Source of the DNA: Bacteroidota bacterium
Lineage (GTDB): Bacteria; Bacteroidota; Bacteroidia; Bacteroidales; UBA1715
Direction of reading: 5' to 3'
DNA length: 53,608 bases
NCBI GenBank assembly: GCA_029266015.1
Contig: JAJUFK010000001.1
Location: 1 to 53,608 of the forward strand
The notes beneath the pieces were generated by a model, which saw only the letters and a program-made list of their open reading frames with translations, made no database searches and had not been told where the DNA came from. Every line of letters begins with the position of its first letter. Position 1 is the stretch's first letter. Both the position numbers and the translations under genes were made by a program. Below are positions 33,296 through 40,888 of the stretch, one piece after another.

Positions 33296-34357
33296 TTATT
33301 GCAATATAGCTTTTTCTATTGTAAATGTAAACGATGTTCCTTTATTTATTGTGCTTTTTACGCTAATTGTTTGACCATGAGCCTCTATTATATGCTTTAC
33401 TATTGACAACCCCAACCCGGTTCCTCCTTGTTCTCGCGAACGACTTTTATCAACTCTATAAAATCGTTCAAATATTCTGCTTAAATGTTCTTGTTCAATT
33501 CCAATTCCGGTATCACTTACTTCTACCAACACCAAATTATCCATATCATAAAAACGAACACGAATTTTTCCACCTTCGGGATTATTATATTTTATTGCAT
33601 TAATTACTAAATTGTTCAATGCCATTTGTATCCGTTTTTTATCGGCATTTACCATAATAGGTTTTTCAACCCCCATATCTATATACATATGAACATTTCG
33701 TTCTTTTGCAAGCAATTCCTGAGCTTCAAAAACTTCTTTTACCAAAAGTATTATATTAAACTGGCTGTATTCTAATTTTAACTCACCAGCTTCGAGTCTG
33801 GTAATAGAATCTAAATCACGTACAATTGAGGTCATACGTTGGATGGCTTTATCAGCCTTTTCCAAATAAGCTTTATTTATTGTTTCATCATACAAACCAC
33901 CATCTAATAATGTTGATATATATCCTTGTATACTAAAAATTGGCGTTTTTAATTCATGTGAAACATTTCCGATATACTCTTTACGATATTTTTCCAATCG
34001 TTTTAATTCTTCTATTTCTATAATTTTTCGTTTTGCCCATTCAGCAACTTCTTTTTCTGTTGTTGCAATTATATTAGATTCTTCATGTTCATTTTCAGTA
34101 ATTTTTTTTAGTGTTGACGTTTGAGCCGAATGTATGGTTTTGTATATAGGCTTTACTTTTTGAATAATATATTCTTTTGTAATATAAAATGTTATAATGT
34201 AAATAACGGCAAACATAGTAAGAGCTATAAAAATAGCATACGGAATAGTATTATTTTGAGCAATTACGAAACCCGAAACCAATACGGCTACTATTGATAT
34301 AGCCGAAGCTATTCCGGCAACTAAAAGAGCGATAGTTTTGTGTGAAAGAGTTTGCAT
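33296..34357 (-). CDS. Sensor histidine kinase with no extracytoplasmic sensor domain
   Basis: Membrane-bound histidine kinase, 353 residues. Two N-terminal membrane segments (about 9-33 and 39-59) are joined by a loop of only about six residues. A short helical linker (60-125) leads to the HisKA domain with His134 (VSHELKTP), followed by the HATPase domain with N box (ALNNLVINAIKYN), G1 (DTGIGIE), F (IFERFYRVDKSRSR) and G2 (GGTGLGLSIVKHIIE) boxes, all intact. With no PAS or periplasmic domain, the signal is probably sensed within the membrane or through a partner protein, as for PhoR-like or intramembrane-sensing kinases. It forms an operon with the regulator downstream. Confidence 0.94.
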   Translation of the reverse strand: MQTLSHKTIALLVAGIASAISIVAVLVSGFVIAQNNTIPYAIFIALTMFAVIYIITFYITKEYIIQKVKPIYKTIHSAQTSTLKKITENEHEESNIIATTEKEVAEWAKRKIIEIEELKRLEKYRKEYIGNVSHELKTPIFSIQGYISTLLDGGLYDETINKAYLEKADKAIQRMTSIVRDLDSITRLEAGELKLEYSQFNIILLVKEVFEAQELLAKERNVHMYIDMGVEKPIMVNADKKRIQMALNNLVINAIKYNNPEGGKIRVRFYDMDNLVLVEVSDTGIGIEQEHLSRIFERFYRVDKSRSREQGGTGLGLSIVKHIIEAHGQTISVKSTINKGTSFTFTIEKAILQ

Positions 34358-34510
34358 ATACTAAATACATTTTGATATAAGTAAAAGTAGTATTTTTTTG
34401 CAAATTGAATACGTATACGTGTTAAATTTATGTTAACTCAATCATTATAACCAAATATATAAGAAACCTATATTTTATTTCAAAATAAAAGTAAAAACAA
34501 GAAATTTCAT

Positions 34511-34518
34511 TACTTTTG
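34511..34518 (+). promoter_or_regulatory. -7 element of the folA operon
   Basis: TACTTTTG fits TAnnTTTG exactly, 17 bases before the folA ATG. The intervening gap to the divergent kinase gene (34358-34535) holds nothing else recognisable. Confidence 0.5.
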
Positions 34519-34535
34519 ATTCTCATTCTTAGAAA

Positions 34536-35051
34536 ATGAAAACAAACAAAATGAATATTTCAATTATTGCTGCAATTGACGAAAATTATGGAATTGGTAA
34601 AAACAATGCGTTATTATGGCATTTACCTGCCGATCTCAAATTTTTTAAAGCAAAAACTACAGGTCATTCTATAATTATGGGACGTAATACATTTGAATCA
34701 ATAGGTGGTGGACGACCTTTACCCAACAGAACTACAATAATTATTACCAGAAATAGAGAATATTCAGCTCCTCAGGGGTGCATAATTGCTCATTCACTTG
34801 AACAAGCTCTTACTTTTTGCAGTAACGAAGATGAAGTATTTGTATGTGGAGGAGCTCAAATATATGAACTTGCACTACCTATAGCACATACTATGTATAT
34901 TACACATGTTCATACCCAATGCAATGCCGATACATTTTTCCCAAAATGGAATACTCATGATTGGATTACAATTTCTGAAAATGCATGTACTGCCGATGAA
35001 AAACACGCATTTGATTATACATTTGCGGAATATAGAAGAAAAAATCTTTAA
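34536..35051 (+). CDS. folA: Dihydrofolate reductase
   Basis: Reduces dihydrofolate to tetrahydrofolate with NADPH; cytoplasmic. 171 residues. A second ATG five codons in (MNISIIAA) is also a plausible start and would fit family length slightly better. Motifs: ISIIAAIDENYGIGKNNALLWHLPADLKFF (substrate and Met20 loop, with the catalytic acid in LPADLK), IMGRNTFESIGGGRPLPNR (NADPH site), VFVCGGAQIYELALP and a C-terminal YTFAEYRRK strand. The next gene starts 6 bases after the stop, so folA leads the glycosyltransferase run, probably without a functional link. Confidence 0.95.
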   Translation: MKTNKMNISIIAAIDENYGIGKNNALLWHLPADLKFFKAKTTGHSIIMGRNTFESIGGGRPLPNRTTIIITRNREYSAPQGCIIAHSLEQALTFCSNEDEVFVCGGAQIYELALPIAHTMYITHVHTQCNADTFFPKWNTHDWITISENACTADEKHAFDYTFAEYRRKNL

Positions 35052-35057
35052 CATAGT

Positions 35058-36140
35058 ATGGAACATAACAAAACATATATATGTTTTTTTAATAGTCACA
35101 AACCATGGGGAGGTGGCGAAAAATGGCATAGTGAAATAGCATCATATTTATTTTCAAAAAATCATAATGTTATAGTATGCGGCAACCCTCATGGTGCATT
35201 ATTACAATCTATAGATTCTACAATTCCTCAATATACAATAACATTACGTAATCTTAGTTTTTTAAATCCATTCAAATATGTAGCATGTTACAGAATGTTT
35301 AAAAAATATAGAGTTAAAACCGTAATATTGTGTTTACCAATTGATGTAAAAGTAGCAGGGATAGCAGCTAAATTAGCCGGAGTACAAAACATTGTTTACA
35401 GACGAGGTTGTGCCATTCCAATTAAAAATTCGTTTACAAATAGGTTTTTGTTTTCGCATATTATTACTCATATTATTGCCAATTCTGAAGCTACCAAACA
35501 ATCAATTACAGCATACAATTCAAACTTATTTCCACTCAATAAAATTACCGTATTGTATAATGGAATACCACAATGTAATATTGATAAAAAATATGAAACT
35601 ACTAACAAATCTATTACAATAGGTACTGCAGGAAGACTTGAGCCACAAAAAAATATGAATGCTGTGCTTACAATTGCTAAAGAAGTATTGAAATATACTA
35701 CAAACTTTGTAATTCGTATAGCAGGTGATGGAAGTTTGTACCAAACTCTTAAACAAGCCATACAAGACAAACGACTACAATCACATATTGAATTAGTTGG
35801 TTTTCAAAATAATATCAACGATTTTTATGCAACATTAGATATATTCATTCTTACATCGCATGGAGAAGGATTTGGATATGTAATGGCAGAAGCAATGCGT
35901 TACTCTATTCCGGTAATTGCCTATAATGTTAGCAGTTCACAAGAATTAATTACCGATAACTATAACGGTTTTTTAATTCCCAAAGATAACACCATACAAT
36001 TTGCTCAAAAAATTGTATATTTAATTGAAAATGAACAAGAACGACAAAAAATGGGAGCAAATGCTCGTGAATTTGTTCAGTCTCATTTTGATGCACAAAA
36101 TATATTTGAAAAAACAGAAGCGTTTATTACACAATTATAA
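35058..36140 (+). CDS. GT4-type glycosyltransferase
   Basis: 360 residues, GT-B fold. The N-terminal domain opens with FFNSHKPWGGGEKWH, a form seen in LPS-core and other cell-surface glycosyltransferases. The C-terminal glycosyl_transf_1 domain (about 185-340) has the TAGRLEPQKN stretch, a phosphate-contacting region, and the E-x7-E motif around HGEGFGYVMAEAM. No signal peptide; it acts at the inner face of the cytoplasmic membrane on a nucleotide-sugar donor. First of four consecutive glycosyltransferase genes with gaps of 6-12 bases. LPS/LOS core assembly is the likely setting; the sugar is unknown. Confidence 0.9.
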   Translation: MEHNKTYICFFNSHKPWGGGEKWHSEIASYLFSKNHNVIVCGNPHGALLQSIDSTIPQYTITLRNLSFLNPFKYVACYRMFKKYRVKTVILCLPIDVKVAGIAAKLAGVQNIVYRRGCAIPIKNSFTNRFLFSHIITHIIANSEATKQSITAYNSNLFPLNKITVLYNGIPQCNIDKKYETTNKSITIGTAGRLEPQKNMNAVLTIAKEVLKYTTNFVIRIAGDGSLYQTLKQAIQDKRLQSHIELVGFQNNINDFYATLDIFILTSHGEGFGYVMAEAMRYSIPVIAYNVSSSQELITDNYNGFLIPKDNTIQFAQKIVYLIENEQERQKMGANAREFVQSHFDAQNIFEKTEAFITQL

Positions 36141-36152
36141 TGCAAATTTGCC

Positions 36153-36920
36153 ATGCACAAATTATCGGTAGCAATTATAACATTTAACGAAGAAAAAAAC
36201 ATAGAACGATGCATACGTTCGGTACAAGATATTGCCGACGAAATAGTAGTAGTTGATTCATACTCAACAGATGCAACTGTTGAAATATGCAAAAAATTAA
36301 ATGTATCGTGCATATTGCATCCGTTTGAAGGTCATATTCAACAAAAGAATTATGCCCGTATGCTTTGTAAATATGACTTAGTTTTATCACTTGATGCCGA
36401 CGAAGCACTCTCAGACACCCTGAAAGCCAGCATACAAGCAATTAAACAGAATCACACTGCCGATGGATATACTTGTAACAGACTCAATCACTTTTGCAGC
36501 ACCCCCGTTCATCATTGCGGTTGGTATCCAGATATAAGTTTACGACTATGGAATCGAAACAAAGGTGAATGGGGCGGAAACAATCCACATGACAAATTTA
36601 TAATGCACCCAAACACTACTATCATTCATTTACAAGGCGATATATTGCATTATACCGTTCATACTGTAGAACAAGCAATAGCTCAAATAAACTCATTTTC
36701 TACAATTTCTGCACAATCAAAATATTCACAAGGAAAATCATCGTCTATTATAAAAATCGTTATATACCCACTATGGCGTTTCATACGAAACTATATACTT
36801 AAATTAGGATTTTTAGATGGACTTACCGGTTTTGTTATTAGCAAAAATGCGGCATATGCAGTATATCTTAAATACCTCAAACTTTATTATATACAAAAAA
36901 CTAACTCAAATAAGCAATAG
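36153..36920 (+). CDS. GT2-type glycosyltransferase (WaaE/LPS-core-like)
   Basis: 255 residues with a GT-A fold. The start LSVAIITFNEEKNIERCIRSV, then DEIVVVDSYSTDATVEI, QQKNYARML and LSLDADEALS (the DXD-like metal site) match the WaaE/KdtX branch of GT2, which adds hexose to the LPS inner core (established for that family). The C-terminal helices (about 195-240) are basic and hydrophobic, as for membrane-associated members. It lies between two GT-B genes in the same cluster. Confidence 0.9.
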   Translation: MHKLSVAIITFNEEKNIERCIRSVQDIADEIVVVDSYSTDATVEICKKLNVSCILHPFEGHIQQKNYARMLCKYDLVLSLDADEALSDTLKASIQAIKQNHTADGYTCNRLNHFCSTPVHHCGWYPDISLRLWNRNKGEWGGNNPHDKFIMHPNTTIIHLQGDILHYTVHTVEQAIAQINSFSTISAQSKYSQGKSSSIIKIVIYPLWRFIRNYILKLGFLDGLTGFVISKNAAYAVYLKYLKLYYIQKTNSNKQ

Positions 36921-36926
36921 TTACAC

Positions 36927-37913
36927 ATGAAAATATTATATATTAATTCAACCCATTCTGACTATTTGCAAGATATTTTGTATAGCGGACTGGTAAAAAT
37001 TCTTGGAACCAGGTCGGTAAAAACAGTTCCGTGGAACAAGCAATATTTATTGCCCGTAAAACAATATCCCAAAAATCTTGGTTATCAATCGGGAGAAACG
37101 TTGCAATATATACTTTCATGTATTCTTCCATTTCGGTATGATTGCGTAATTGTAGCAGCAGCAAAACCTGATGCATTTAAAACATATATACAAATTGCGC
37201 CTTCAATCCCCTCGCACATACCGATAATATTTATTGATGGAGGTGATTTTAGTAATGTTGGCGGCGATTTGGAACGAAAAAACTGTTATGAATTATACGA
37301 ACAAGCTCTTGCTATACGTGAATTCAATATCATTTTCAAAAGAGAAAAGCTCATTGACACATATTATCCTTCAAACGTTTTTGCATGTCCTTTTGCATTT
37401 AATTTAGATACAATCATACAAATTAGTTCTGTTAGCAAAACGTATGATGTTTCTTTTTGGGCTGTAAAATCAGACCCTATTAGAACACAAGCACTTACAC
37501 TAATTGCCGATTTATTTGATTGTGCACAAAACGGTACAACACTCAATCAAACATTTAAACAATACAAACGCAAAGGATTATTCTATTTAGAAGAATTGAA
37601 ACGATGTAAAATAGTTTTGAATTTTAGAGGTCGCGGGTGGGATACCCTTAGATATTGGGAAGTTCCTGCATTGGGAGTATGTATGATTTCTCAAAAACCA
37701 CAAATTGAAATACCAAATCCGTTTACCCACGGTGCAAATATTATATATTGCAATGACGATTTATCAAATCTTATAGAATTATGTGAATACTATCTGAAAC
37801 ATAATGACAAACGAGAACAAATAGCACAACAATCATATAATCATATAGCGGCCTACCATACCGATGTAAAACGTGCTACATATGTTCTTTCAATTATTCA
37901 AAAACATGTATAA
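36927..37913 (+). CDS. Glycosyltransferase-like protein with a CgeB-type C-terminal domain
   Basis: 328 residues. The N-terminal Rossmann-like half begins MKILYINSTHSDYLQD. The C-terminal part carries GRGWDTLRYWEVPALG (about residues 233-248), which fits the R-x-x-E-x-x-A-x-G pattern of the 'glycosyl transferases group 1' CgeB-like domain, followed by a terminal region rich in helices. Compared with true GT4 enzymes the donor-binding E-x7-E region is less clear. Co-transcribed with the flanking glycosyltransferase genes. Assigned as an envelope glycosyltransferase from context and that motif; less certain than its neighbours. Confidence 0.75.
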   Translation: MKILYINSTHSDYLQDILYSGLVKILGTRSVKTVPWNKQYLLPVKQYPKNLGYQSGETLQYILSCILPFRYDCVIVAAAKPDAFKTYIQIAPSIPSHIPIIFIDGGDFSNVGGDLERKNCYELYEQALAIREFNIIFKREKLIDTYYPSNVFACPFAFNLDTIIQISSVSKTYDVSFWAVKSDPIRTQALTLIADLFDCAQNGTTLNQTFKQYKRKGLFYLEELKRCKIVLNFRGRGWDTLRYWEVPALGVCMISQKPQIEIPNPFTHGANIIYCNDDLSNLIELCEYYLKHNDKREQIAQQSYNHIAAYHTDVKRATYVLSIIQKHV

Positions 37914-37923
37914 CCGGTAGAGT

Positions 37924-38991
37924 ATGAATATAGTATTTACAGGCAATTATTCTTCTGAATATAATAGAACTGCAATTATTATAGAAGGTATTAAGCACAT
38001 ACCCGGCATTTCAATAATAGAATACCCAATTCAAAAAAATAATACATGTGATACTGCCAAGCTCAAAACAGTTTTAAATAGTGCCGATGTTGTATTTTTA
38101 CCATCATTTACTCACAATAGTGTACAATTTATTCGAAAGCATACTAACAAACCTATTTGCTTTGATCCTCTTATTTCTAAATATTTGACTAAAGTCTTTG
38201 ATTATAAACTGGTTTGGAAATATTCTCCGCGTGCTTTAAAAAATTTTTACAAGGACAAACGGGCATTTTCTGCCTGCGATTTTATGATTGCTGATACAGT
38301 TGCACACAAATCATATTATGCCCGCACATTTAAAATATCACACGAACGAATTTTTGTGTTACCTGTAGGAGTTAACACACATGATTTTGCACCTTGCACT
38401 ACACACAAACACTCAAACAATACATTCACAATAGGGTTTTATGGTGGATTTATTCCTTTACAAGGAGTTTCTAATATAATAGATGCGGCTCATATTTTAA
38501 AACAGAATGACAATGTACGATTTGAACTTGTAGGCAATGGTTTTGAATTTGAAGCTATGAAAAAGAAAGCTGCTACACTTGGGTTACACAATATTACATT
38601 TATGGGGTGGCAACCTTACAGCGATTTACCTGCAATTATTAATTCATGGGATATTTGTTTAGGTATTTTTGGAAATACCCAAAAAGCCGATTTAGTTATT
38701 CCAAATAAAATTTACCATTATGCAGCTATGCAAAAACCTATTATAAGTAAGCACAGCGAAGCTATACAAGAATTATTTACACATAATGAATCCATATTAT
38801 TATGTTCTACCCAACCCCACGATATAGCATCAAGCATTACCGAATTAGTAGAAAATCATGAAAAAAGAAATACATTAGGAATACATGCCTTACAAGTAGC
38901 CCAACAATATAACCACATACAAACAGCAACACAGTTTATACGCATCTTGGAGCAAGGATTAGAATATTTACAAGCTACAAAACATGAATAA
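37924..38991 (+). CDS. GT4-type glycosyltransferase
   Basis: 355 residues, GT-B fold. The C-terminal domain (about 165-330) shows TIGFYGGFIPLQGVSNIIDAA, FELVGNGFEFEAMKKKA and ITFMGWQPYSDLPAIINSWDICLGIFG, then PNKIYHYAAMQKPIIS, which occupies the place of the E-x7-E motif although it lacks the usual first glutamate. The stop overlaps the uvrC ATG by 8 bases, so translation of uvrC is likely coupled. Last of the four-gene glycosyltransferase run; acceptor and donor unknown. Confidence 0.87.
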   Translation: MNIVFTGNYSSEYNRTAIIIEGIKHIPGISIIEYPIQKNNTCDTAKLKTVLNSADVVFLPSFTHNSVQFIRKHTNKPICFDPLISKYLTKVFDYKLVWKYSPRALKNFYKDKRAFSACDFMIADTVAHKSYYARTFKISHERIFVLPVGVNTHDFAPCTTHKHSNNTFTIGFYGGFIPLQGVSNIIDAAHILKQNDNVRFELVGNGFEFEAMKKKAATLGLHNITFMGWQPYSDLPAIINSWDICLGIFGNTQKADLVIPNKIYHYAAMQKPIISKHSEAIQELFTHNESILLCSTQPHDIASSITELVENHEKRNTLGIHALQVAQQYNHIQTATQFIRILEQGLEYLQATKHE

Positions 38992-40789
38992 CTCAACACC
39001 ATACGAACGTTGTAAAAACTTGGTAGGAATTTTACCAGAAAAACCTGGTGTATATCAGTTTTTTGACAAACATGACACGTTACTGTATGTGGGCAAAGCT
39101 AAAAATTTAAAAAAACGAGTAACATCATATTTTGTAAAAGAACATGAACATGCCAAAACACGGGTACTGGTAAGCAAAATACATTCTATACAACATATAG
39201 TGGTAAATAGTGAACAAGATGCTTTATTACTCGAAAATAATTTGATAAAAAAATATCGTCCTCGATACAATATAATGCTCAAAGATGACAAAACGTATCC
39301 GTGGATTGTAATTAAAAATGAACCGTTTCCTCGTGTTTTTCATACACGTACAATGATAAAAGACGGTTCTACATATTTTGGACCTTATGCAAATGTTCGC
39401 ATGTCTCGTTTTTTACTCGATATGATTTTTCAATTATACACTTTGCGAACATGTTCACTCAATTTAAGCAATACAGAAATAGCAAAAGGAAAATATAAAG
39501 TTTGCTTAGAATACCATATTAAAAATTGCAAAGGGCCATGCGTAGGTTTAGAAACCGAAGAAGCCTACAATCAAACTATAAACGATATCAAAAATATTTT
39601 ACGTGGAAATATACATGAAGTAATACAAGTTCTAACAAAAAAGATGAAACTTCATGCCGAAGCATTACAATTTGAAGAGGCAAAACAAATTAAAGAACAT
39701 ATAGATGCATTGGCACGATATCAAAGCAAATCTACCATTGTAAGCCCAAGTATTACCAATGTAGACGTATATTCTATAGAAGATGATATAGACGTAGCAT
39801 ATGTAAATTTTCTTAAGGTAGTAAACGGAGGTGTAATTCAAGTTCATACTATTGAAATTAAAAAGCAATTACACGAAACTCCCGAAGAATTACTTGGAAT
39901 GGCTATTACTGAAATTAGAGATAAGATTCCGAGTAATGCACACGAAATAATTGTTCCTTTTATGCCAGACTTTTTGTTAGAACATGTTACCTATACTATT
40001 CCGCAACGAGGCGACAAAAAACAATTACTTGATCTTTCGCAACGCAATGTAACCTACTATAAATTAGAAAAATTAAAACAACTTAAACGAGTTGATCCTG
40101 AACGACATAGCAATAGAATTTTAGAAACCATACAAAAAGATTTACGTCTTTCTGAACTACCCGTACACATGGAATGTTTTGACAATTCTAATATTCAAGG
40201 AGCATTTGCTGTTGCCGCCTGTGTAGTATTTAAAAATGCCAAACCAAGTAAACAAGATTACAGACATTTTAATATAAAAACTGTTGAAGGCCCCAATGAT
40301 TTTGCATCAATGGAGGAGGTTCTTACCAGACGATATACAAAATTAATTGCCGAAAATGAACCGTTACCCCAATTAGTAATAGTTGACGGAGGTAAAGGTC
40401 AATTAAGTTCTGCTGTAAAAGTATTTACTCAATTAGGTATTTTAGACAAAGTTAAACTCATAGGTATAGCTAAACGCTTAGAAGAAATATTTTTCCCCGG
40501 AGATTCTATACCATTATATTTAAACAAAACCAGCGAAACACTTAAGGTTATACAACACATGCGAGATGAAGCACATAGATTTGGAATAACACACCACCGA
40601 AATAAACGTTCAAAACATTTTATACAATCTGAATTAACTTCTATTCAAGGTATTGGCAGCATAATAGCTGAAAAACTTTTATCACACTTTAAATCTATAG
40701 AAGCAATAAAAAACGCTTCAGAAGAAGAATTAACCAAACTCATAGGAAAATCTAAAACTTCAGTTATTAAGGCATATTTTCATACCTAG
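38984..40789 (+). CDS. uvrC: Excinuclease ABC subunit C
   Basis: UvrC makes both incisions around a DNA lesion in nucleotide excision repair, with UvrA and UvrB. 601 residues, normal length. GIY-YIG nuclease domain at about 19-95 (GVYQFF and LLYVGKAKNLKKRV), UVR/UvrB-binding motif at about 205-240 (AEALQFEEAKQIKEHI), RNase H-like C-terminal nuclease with ECFDNSNIQGAFAV and VIVDGGKGQLSSAV, and a terminal helix-hairpin-helix pair (IQGIGSIIAEKLLSHF, ELTKLIG). Overlaps the upstream glycosyltransferase gene; polA follows after 99 bases with no clear terminator between. Confidence 0.97.
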   Translation: MNNSTPYERCKNLVGILPEKPGVYQFFDKHDTLLYVGKAKNLKKRVTSYFVKEHEHAKTRVLVSKIHSIQHIVVNSEQDALLLENNLIKKYRPRYNIMLKDDKTYPWIVIKNEPFPRVFHTRTMIKDGSTYFGPYANVRMSRFLLDMIFQLYTLRTCSLNLSNTEIAKGKYKVCLEYHIKNCKGPCVGLETEEAYNQTINDIKNILRGNIHEVIQVLTKKMKLHAEALQFEEAKQIKEHIDALARYQSKSTIVSPSITNVDVYSIEDDIDVAYVNFLKVVNGGVIQVHTIEIKKQLHETPEELLGMAITEIRDKIPSNAHEIIVPFMPDFLLEHVTYTIPQRGDKKQLLDLSQRNVTYYKLEKLKQLKRVDPERHSNRILETIQKDLRLSELPVHMECFDNSNIQGAFAVAACVVFKNAKPSKQDYRHFNIKTVEGPNDFASMEEVLTRRYTKLIAENEPLPQLVIVDGGKGQLSSAVKVFTQLGILDKVKLIGIAKRLEEIFFPGDSIPLYLNKTSETLKVIQHMRDEAHRFGITHHRNKRSKHFIQSELTSIQGIGSIIAEKLLSHFKSIEAIKNASEEELTKLIGKSKTSVIKAYFHT

Positions 40790-40888
40790 TACTCTTTTTT
40801 CATCACATATTGTAATGAATTGGTTTTGTAGTAAAAAAATAGTAGTATTTGCATAAAAATCATATCTTTACAATAATAAATTATTACT

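Noticed and set aside
32590..34357. Two-component pair as the regulator of the hemicellulose operon
   Set aside because: It is a generic OmpR/PhoR-type pair, convergent with the operon and separated by a tRNA unit; it lacks the periplasmic glycan sensor of HTCS proteins.
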